From Actinomycetospora callitridis (GTDB lineage Bacteria > Actinomycetota > Actinomycetes > Mycobacteriales > Pseudonocardiaceae), in assembly GCF_028737265.1 (NCBI RefSeq), contig NZ_JAQZAK010000009.1:174368-238367 (forward strand): a stretch of 64,000 nucleotides of DNA. Reading direction: 5' to 3'. The stretch's first letter is position 1; the number at the start of each line of letters is the position of its first letter. Position numbers and translations under genes: made by a program. Of this stretch, positions 59,921 through 64,000 are shown in pieces. Below the pieces are notes generated by a model. The model did no database searches and was not told the origin of the DNA. It saw only the letters and a program-made list of their open reading frames with translations.

Positions 59921-59961
59921 TACGAGCCGGCGTCCCCCTTCGAGGGGGGCGCCGGTTCGTA
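59921..59961 (+). terminator. Strong intrinsic hairpin
   Basis: An 18-bp stem with two G-U pairs and a TTCGA-type loop (arms 59921-59938 and 59944-59961). It is the most stable-looking stem in the window and implies transcription through the preceding 250 bases. Confidence 0.7.
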
Positions 59962-59985
59962 CGTGCGGGGCCGGTCAGTGCTGGT

Positions 59986-60022
59986 GATCAACGGGGACTT
60001 CGTGCGCGTAGAAGCAGCGAAC
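59986..60022 (+). repeat. Intergenic element, copy 2
   Basis: GATCA, eleven variable bases, then the block with GCGCGTAGAAGCAGCGAAC, matching the copy at 54848-54884. Here AGCAGCGAAC and GTTCGTTGCT form a 10-bp stem with one G-U pair. Confidence 0.4.
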
Positions 60023-60048
60023 CGCCCGTTCGTTGCTGTTCCCGCACC

Positions 60049-60852
60049 TCAGTAGTGCACGACGCCCCGCTCGCCGCCGCCCGCGCCGATCGCGTCGCCC
60101 GTCACCGCGATCGCGCGGGGCGAGGCCAGGAAGACGACGACGTCGGCCACCTCGTCGGCGGTGATGATGCGGCGCAGGCTGGTCCCGGCGGCGAGCTCGG
60201 CCCGGACCTCCTCCTCGGAGCGCCCGGTGGCGGCCATGCGGTCGGCCACCATCCCGGTCGTCCTCTCGGTCTCCGTGTAACCCGGGTGGACCACCACGAC
60301 GCCGACCCCGCGGGGCCCGAGCTCGTCGGCGAGGTTGGCCGTCAGCGCCGCGACACCGACGTTGCGCACCGTCCCCGCGATCGAGCCGGTGCGCCGGGCG
60401 TTGAGCCCCGAGACGTTGACGATCCGGCCCCAGCCCTGCGCCGTCATGTGCGGGGCGACGGCGCGCGCGGTGCGCAGGTAGCCGACGACCTTGGTGTCGA
60501 CGGCGTCGAGCACGGCCTCGTCGGTGAGCTCGGCCAGCGGGGGCACCGGACCCCCGCCGGCGGGCGGGGCGGCGGCGTTGACCAGCACGTCGACCCCGCC
60601 GAGCTCGCTCACGGCGCGATCGACCATCGCCCGCACCGACGCGTCGTCGGTGGTGTCGGCGGCGATCGGCAGCACCGTCGTCGCGGGCCCGGCGGCGCGC
60701 ACCCGGCCAGCGGCGTGCTCGAGCGCCTCGGCGCCGCGGGCCACGAGCACCACGTGGGCGCCCTCGGTGGCCAGCTGCCGGGCGCAGGCCAGCCCGATGC
60801 CGCGCGAGCCGCCGGTGACGATCGCGACGCGGCCGGCGAGTCCGAGATCCAT
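60049..60852 (-). CDS. Short-chain dehydrogenase lacking the usual YxxxK
   Basis: The 267-residue SDR has the cofactor motif TGGSRGIG (13-20), NAAA (about 92-95) and Ser148 in VNVSGLN. Where Tyr-x-x-x-Lys is expected (about 161-165) it reads TVRNV, so the canonical catalytic Tyr and Lys are absent. A family of such proteins with an RN motif at this site seems to exist, but its reaction is unknown to me. The ATG at 60852 follows GGAG. It lies four bases downstream of the 3-hydroxyacyl-CoA dehydrogenase gene, in one operon. Confidence 0.82.
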   Translation of the reverse strand: MDLGLAGRVAIVTGGSRGIGLACARQLATEGAHVVLVARGAEALEHAAGRVRAAGPATTVLPIAADTTDDASVRAMVDRAVSELGGVDVLVNAAAPPAGGGPVPPLAELTDEAVLDAVDTKVVGYLRTARAVAPHMTAQGWGRIVNVSGLNARRTGSIAGTVRNVGVAALTANLADELGPRGVGVVVVHPGYTETERTTGMVADRMAATGRSEEEVRAELAAGTSLRRIITADEVADVVVFLASPRAIAVTGDAIGAGGGERGVVHY

Positions 60853-60856
60853 CGGG

Positions 60857-61708
60857 TCAGCTCCAGTCGTAGAAGCCGCGCCCGGACTTCTGCCCGAGCT
60901 CGCCGCGCTCGACCTTGTCGCGCAGTAGCTGCGGCGGCGTGAAGCGCGGGCCGAGCTCACCGGTGAGGTGCTCGGCGATGGCGAGGCGCACGTCCAGCCC
61001 GACGACGTCGGTGAGCCGCAGCGGGCCCATCGGCCAGCGGTAGCCCAGCTGCATCCCGGTGTCGATGTCCTCCGGGCTCGCGACGCCCTCCTCGACCATC
61101 CGGATGGCCTCGAGCCCCACGGTCAGGCCGAGGCGCGAGGTGGCGAAGCCGGGCGCGTCGTTGACGACGATCGCGGTCTTGCCCAGCGCCTCGACCCAGC
61201 CGCGGGTCTCCGCGGTCGTCTCCTCCGACGTCCCGGGGTGCACCACCAACTCGACGAGCTTCTGGGCCGGGACCGGGTTGAAGAAGTGCATGCCGATGAC
61301 CCGGTCGCCGGGCAGGTCGGCGGCGATCGCGCCGATCGACAGCGACGAGGTGTTGGACGCCAGGACCGCGGCGGGGCACACGCGGGCGGCACCGCCGAGC
61401 ACGGTCTGCTTGAGGTCGACGCGCTCGGGCACGGCCTCGATCACGAGCGCGGTGTCGTCGGGGAGCTCGTCGACGGAGGTGCGCAGCGTCAGGCGGGCGA
61501 GCAGGTCGTCGCGCGAGGTGCCCTCGGGCAGCTTGCCGCGCTTCTCCGCGCCGTCGACGCTCGCCTCCACCGCCTGCCGTGCCGCGTCCACCCGGGCCGC
61601 GTCGGCCTCCACCAGGACCACCGGGGAGCCGGCGGCGAGCAGGACGTGGGCGATGCCGGCGCCCATCGTGCCGCCGCCGATGACGGCCGTCATCGGGCGA
61701 GAATCCAC
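60857..61708 (-). CDS. 3-hydroxyacyl-CoA dehydrogenase
   Basis: The 283-residue enzyme oxidises 3-hydroxyacyl-CoA with NAD+. It has the Rossmann motif VIGGGTMGAGIA at the N-terminus, the catalytic His in GMHFFNPVPAQKLVELV, and the C-terminal helical domain with APGFATSRLG and GYRWPMGPLRLTDVVGLD. The GTG at 61708 has GGAGG ten bases upstream; ATG 61693 is the alternative. It is stand-alone, without a hydratase fusion, and is followed by the SDR gene. Confidence 0.92.
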   Translation of the reverse strand: MDSRPMTAVIGGGTMGAGIAHVLLAAGSPVVLVEADAARVDAARQAVEASVDGAEKRGKLPEGTSRDDLLARLTLRTSVDELPDDTALVIEAVPERVDLKQTVLGGAARVCPAAVLASNTSSLSIGAIAADLPGDRVIGMHFFNPVPAQKLVELVVHPGTSEETTAETRGWVEALGKTAIVVNDAPGFATSRLGLTVGLEAIRMVEEGVASPEDIDTGMQLGYRWPMGPLRLTDVVGLDVRLAIAEHLTGELGPRFTPPQLLRDKVERGELGQKSGRGFYDWS

Positions 61709-61766
61709 GGTGCTGTGACCTCCGGAGGTGGCGGGTGCGTGTGCGTGTCTTAGCACGGACGAGCAT

Positions 61767-62690
61767 TCACGAGCGCGACAGCGCCGACGCCACGTGGTCG
61801 GGCATCAGGACCGCCGCGCGGGCCACGAGGCCCACGAACCGCGTGGTCAGGGCGTCGGGCTCGGCCCCGGTGTAGGCGGCGAGCTCGCGGTCGGCACTGG
61901 GCACCGGGCGCGCGATCGTGCCCGCGAACACCGGCGGGACGATCGCCGCGGGCACCAGGCTGGGCCCGATCCCCGCCGAGGTCAGCAGCGGCGCGACCGC
62001 GGTCTGCTCGGTGCGCACCGCGACCCGGGGCCGGTAGCCCGCGCGCTCGCAGGCGTCGACCAGCACGTCGGCCAGCGCGTGGTCCGGCGCGTACTGCACC
62101 CACGGCACGTGCTCGAGGCGGCTCAGGGCGATCTCGCCGCCCGCGGGGGACATGACGTCGTCGGCCCCGAGGTTCGGCGGCAGCAGCACCACCATCTCCT
62201 CGGTGCCGAGGCTGCGCTGGCGCCCGCGCCACTGCGCCGGGACCGGTCCGACGCCGACGTCGGCCTGCCCTTCCCGGACGGCGGTGGCGAGCGTGTCGCC
62301 GTGGCGGTGCTCGAACAGGCGCACGGTGACGTCCGGGTTCTCCGCCCGCCAGCGCCGCAGGACGCCGGGCAGCAGGCCGAGGCTCACCGAGTAGACGCAC
62401 GCGATCCGCAGCTCGCCGCCCTCGGAGCCGGTGACCTGGCGCGCCGCGGCGTTCCCGCGCTCAGCCGCGGTGACCGCGGTGCGGGCGTGGGGGAGCAGTG
62501 CCCGCCCGGTCGGGGTGAGAGCCACCGCACGCGGGAGACGGCTGAAGAGTGACCCACCCAGCTCCTTCTCGAGCGCCGCGATCTGCTGCGAGAGGCCGGG
62601 CTGGGTGACGAACAGCCGGTCAGCGGCCCGCGTGAACGATCCCTCGTCCACGACGGCGACGAAGGACTCGAGCTGGCGCAGCGTCGGCAT
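61767..62690 (-). CDS. LysR-family transcriptional regulator
   Basis: The 307-residue regulator has the N-terminal winged HTH (LRQLESFVAVVDEGSFTRAADRLFVTQPGLSQQIAALE) and a type-2 periplasmic-binding-like effector domain. The ATG at 62690 has TAAGCT six bases upstream and no Shine-Dalgarno sequence, which fits a leaderless transcript. It is divergent from the MFS transporter, its likely target. The effector is unknown. Confidence 0.92.
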   Translation of the reverse strand: MPTLRQLESFVAVVDEGSFTRAADRLFVTQPGLSQQIAALEKELGGSLFSRLPRAVALTPTGRALLPHARTAVTAAERGNAAARQVTGSEGGELRIACVYSVSLGLLPGVLRRWRAENPDVTVRLFEHRHGDTLATAVREGQADVGVGPVPAQWRGRQRSLGTEEMVVLLPPNLGADDVMSPAGGEIALSRLEHVPWVQYAPDHALADVLVDACERAGYRPRVAVRTEQTAVAPLLTSAGIGPSLVPAAIVPPVFAGTIARPVPSADRELAAYTGAEPDALTTRFVGLVARAAVLMPDHVASALSRS

Positions 62691-62696
62691 CAGCTG

Positions 62697-62719
62697 AGCT
62701 TATGCGGTACCGCGTGCAT
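62697..62719. promoter_or_regulatory. LysR promoter/operator region
   Basis: AGCTTA (62697-62702) is the reverse of the TAAGCT -10. It is followed by ATGC-N10-GCAT (62702-62719), which contains the palindrome GCGGTACCGC (62704-62713). A direct repeat CTTATG recurs at 62729. This is the probable LysR binding site between the divergent starts. Confidence 0.5.
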
Positions 62720-62798
62720 CTTCTTCGACTTATGGCGCCAGCGCACGAACCGTGGACGGCGAACGGAAACCCCCGCACGTCCCCTCGAGGAGCTCCCC

Positions 62799-64000
62799 GT
62801 GCCTCTCGCCCTGCTCGCCCTAGCCCTGGGCACCTTCGGCATCGGCACCACCGAGTTCGTGATCATGGGCCTGCTGCCCCAGGTCGCCGGCGACCTCGGC
62901 GTCCCGATCAACGACGCCGGCCACCTGATCTCGGCCTACGCCGCCGGCGTCGTCGTCGGCGCGCCCCTGCTCGCCGCCGCGACCGTCAAGCTGCCCCGCC
63001 GCCCCGTCCTCATCGGCCTCATGAGCGTGTTCGCCGTCGGCAACCTGCTCTCGGCGCTCGCGCCGGGCATGACGTCGCTGCTCGCCGTCCGCTTCCTCAC
63101 CGGCCTGCCGCACGGCGCGTTCTTCGGCGCCGCCTCGGTGGCCGCCGCCTCGATGGTGGGCCGCGACCGGCGCGCCACCGCGGTGTCCCGGGTGTTCCTC
63201 GGGCTCACGATCGCCAACGTCGTCGGCGTCCCGCTGGGCACGCTGCTCGGCCAGGAGGCCGGGTGGCGCGCGACCTTCGCGGTCGTCGGCGTCATCGGCC
63301 TGCTCGCCGTCGCGGCCGTCGCCGCCTTCGTCCCCCGCGCCGACCCGACCGCCAGCGGTCCGGGCGCCCTGACCCGCGAGGTCCGGACCCTGCGCCACCC
63401 CCAGGTGGTGCTCTCGCTCGCCGCGGTGATCTTCGGCTTCGGCGCGATGTTCGCCTGCTACAGCTACGTCTCCCCGATGCTCACCGAGGTCGGCGGCTTC
63501 TCCACCGCCACGGTCACCCTGCTGCTCGCGGTGGTCGGCCTGGGCATGACCGCGGGGTCGGTGCTCGGCGGACGCGCCGCCGACCGCGCCCCGATGTCCA
63601 CCCTCTACGTCTGCCTGGTCGCCCTGGCCGGGGTGCTCGTCAGCTTCGTCGTCACCGTGCACCACCCGGTGCTCGCGGTGCTCTCGCTGTTCGGTGCCGG
63701 CATGTTCTCGCTGGCCCTGGGCCCGGCGATCCAGACGCGCATCCTCGACCTCGTCGGCGACGCGCCCACCATGGCCTCGGCGGCGATCCAGTCGGCGTCG
63801 AACGTCGCGAACTCCCTCGGCGCCTGGCTCGGCGGCATGGTCATCGCCGCGGGCCTGGGCTACCTCGCGCCCGCCCTCGTCGGCGCGGTCCTCGCCGTGG
63901 TCGGCCTCGCGGTGCTCGGGCTCTCCGGCGGCCTCGAGGTCCGCGGCCGCCGCCGCGAGTCCCGCGAGCCCGTGGCCGAGCCCACCCCCGAGCCCACCCC
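62799..64000 (+). CDS. MFS transporter (arabinose-efflux/DHA1-like), 3' end cut by window
   Basis: Four hundred codons are visible. The N-terminus LALGTFGIGTTEFVIMGLLPQ is the signature of the DHA1-type exporters that include AraJ and NepI, followed by PRRPVLIGLM and RFLTGLPHGAFFGAAS. About twelve membrane segments are visible before the basic tail (RGRRRESREPVAEPTPEP), so only the very C-terminus is missing. GAGGAG lies six bases before the GTG. It is divergent from LysR and probably exports a drug, sugar or nucleoside. Confidence 0.9.
   Translation, partial: MPLALLALALGTFGIGTTEFVIMGLLPQVAGDLGVPINDAGHLISAYAAGVVVGAPLLAAATVKLPRRPVLIGLMSVFAVGNLLSALAPGMTSLLAVRFLTGLPHGAFFGAASVAAASMVGRDRRATAVSRVFLGLTIANVVGVPLGTLLGQEAGWRATFAVVGVIGLLAVAAVAAFVPRADPTASGPGALTREVRTLRHPQVVLSLAAVIFGFGAMFACYSYVSPMLTEVGGFSTATVTLLLAVVGLGMTAGSVLGGRAADRAPMSTLYVCLVALAGVLVSFVVTVHHPVLAVLSLFGAGMFSLALGPAIQTRILDLVGDAPTMASAAIQSASNVANSLGAWLGGMVIAAGLGYLAPALVGAVLAVVGLAVLGLSGGLEVRGRRRESREPVAEPTPEPT

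Larger units (their letters stand above)
59641..60048 (+). other. 408-bp gene-free stretch with possible small ORF and terminator
   Basis: No convincing gene is seen. An open frame 59721-59906 (61 codons, MTQLDDREEVMDWTQ at the start) lacks a good ribosome-binding site. A TTG-started 24-codon frame with AAGAGG seven bases upstream also exists. The stretch ends in a strong hairpin at 59921-59961 and a copy of the shared element at 59986-60022. It could be a small RNA or a short coding gene; the sequence does not decide. Confidence 0.3.

Noticed and set aside
59921..59961. 6C-type RNA motif
   Set aside because: There is only one C-rich hairpin, the C run is in the stem and not the loop, and the second hairpin of the motif is missing.
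1..64000. Mobile element, phage, defence or secondary-metabolite cluster
   Set aside because: No transposase, integrase, restriction, toxin-antitoxin, PKS or NRPS gene was seen, and base composition is even throughout.

Overview
The window is uniformly very GC-rich. It has many GTG starts, ATGA/GTGA stop-start overlaps, stems without U-tracts between genes, Ser/Thr protein kinases, a SpoIIE-type regulator and a complete TreXYZ trehalose route. This points to a high-GC actinomycete chromosome. Pseudonocardiales is my best guess, but that is inference. I see no transposase, integrase, CRISPR array, tRNA or rRNA. The region reads as ordinary chromosome with compact gene packing.

Layout: 1-4.4 kb has a truncated FAD/Fe-S oxidase, a CoA-binding protein, an STM3941-like membrane protein, Pcm and a divergent Ser/Thr kinase. 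4.4-18.5 kb is a trehalose/regulation block: treZ on the minus strand, a 1700-residue sensor kinase/response regulator/PP2C/anti-sigma/STAS fusion, an aldo-keto reductase, a small membrane protein with a ferric-reductase-like protein, then treY-treX. 18.6-27.4 kb has a HIT/phosphatase/TMEM175 operon, an amidase, a lysyl-PG-synthase-like protein, a CDF transporter and a LuxR regulator. 27.4-36.7 kb has a CPA1 antiporter operon, a zinc-type CDF, Ogt, a repeat-rich acidic membrane protein, a FhuF-like protein, an M50-like protein and a DHA2 exporter.

36.8-42.9 kb holds a copper module (copA-DUF4396 with a CsoR box, and csoR 1.6 kb away) and a beta-lactamase-fold protein. 43-50.7 kb holds a CoA-transferase, an acyl-CoA dehydrogenase, a carboxymuconolactone decarboxylase-family gene beside an ECF41-type sigma factor, a POT transporter and a lactate permease. 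50.8-59.6 kb holds a second Ser/Thr kinase, a lysozyme-like protein, a MarR/TspO-like divergon, hydrolases, an Nramp-type transporter, a quinone reductase and a second Ogt. 60-64 kb holds an SDR, a 3-hydroxyacyl-CoA dehydrogenase and a LysR/MFS divergon that is cut by the window end.

The strongest functional inferences are these. (1) The ECF41 sigma factor probably drives the neighbouring CMD gene, because a TGTCACG-N16-CGTC promoter lies exactly there. (2) The 1700-residue protein combines a phosphorelay and a complete partner-switch cassette in one chain. (3) CsoR probably controls copA through a palindrome in its promoter. (4) Several genes (HIT, MarR, LysR) appear leaderless, with the -10 box 6-7 nt before the start codon. 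(5) A lysozyme-like protein seems to start at CTG. I found no clearly new multi-gene system; the interesting items are architectural and regulatory.
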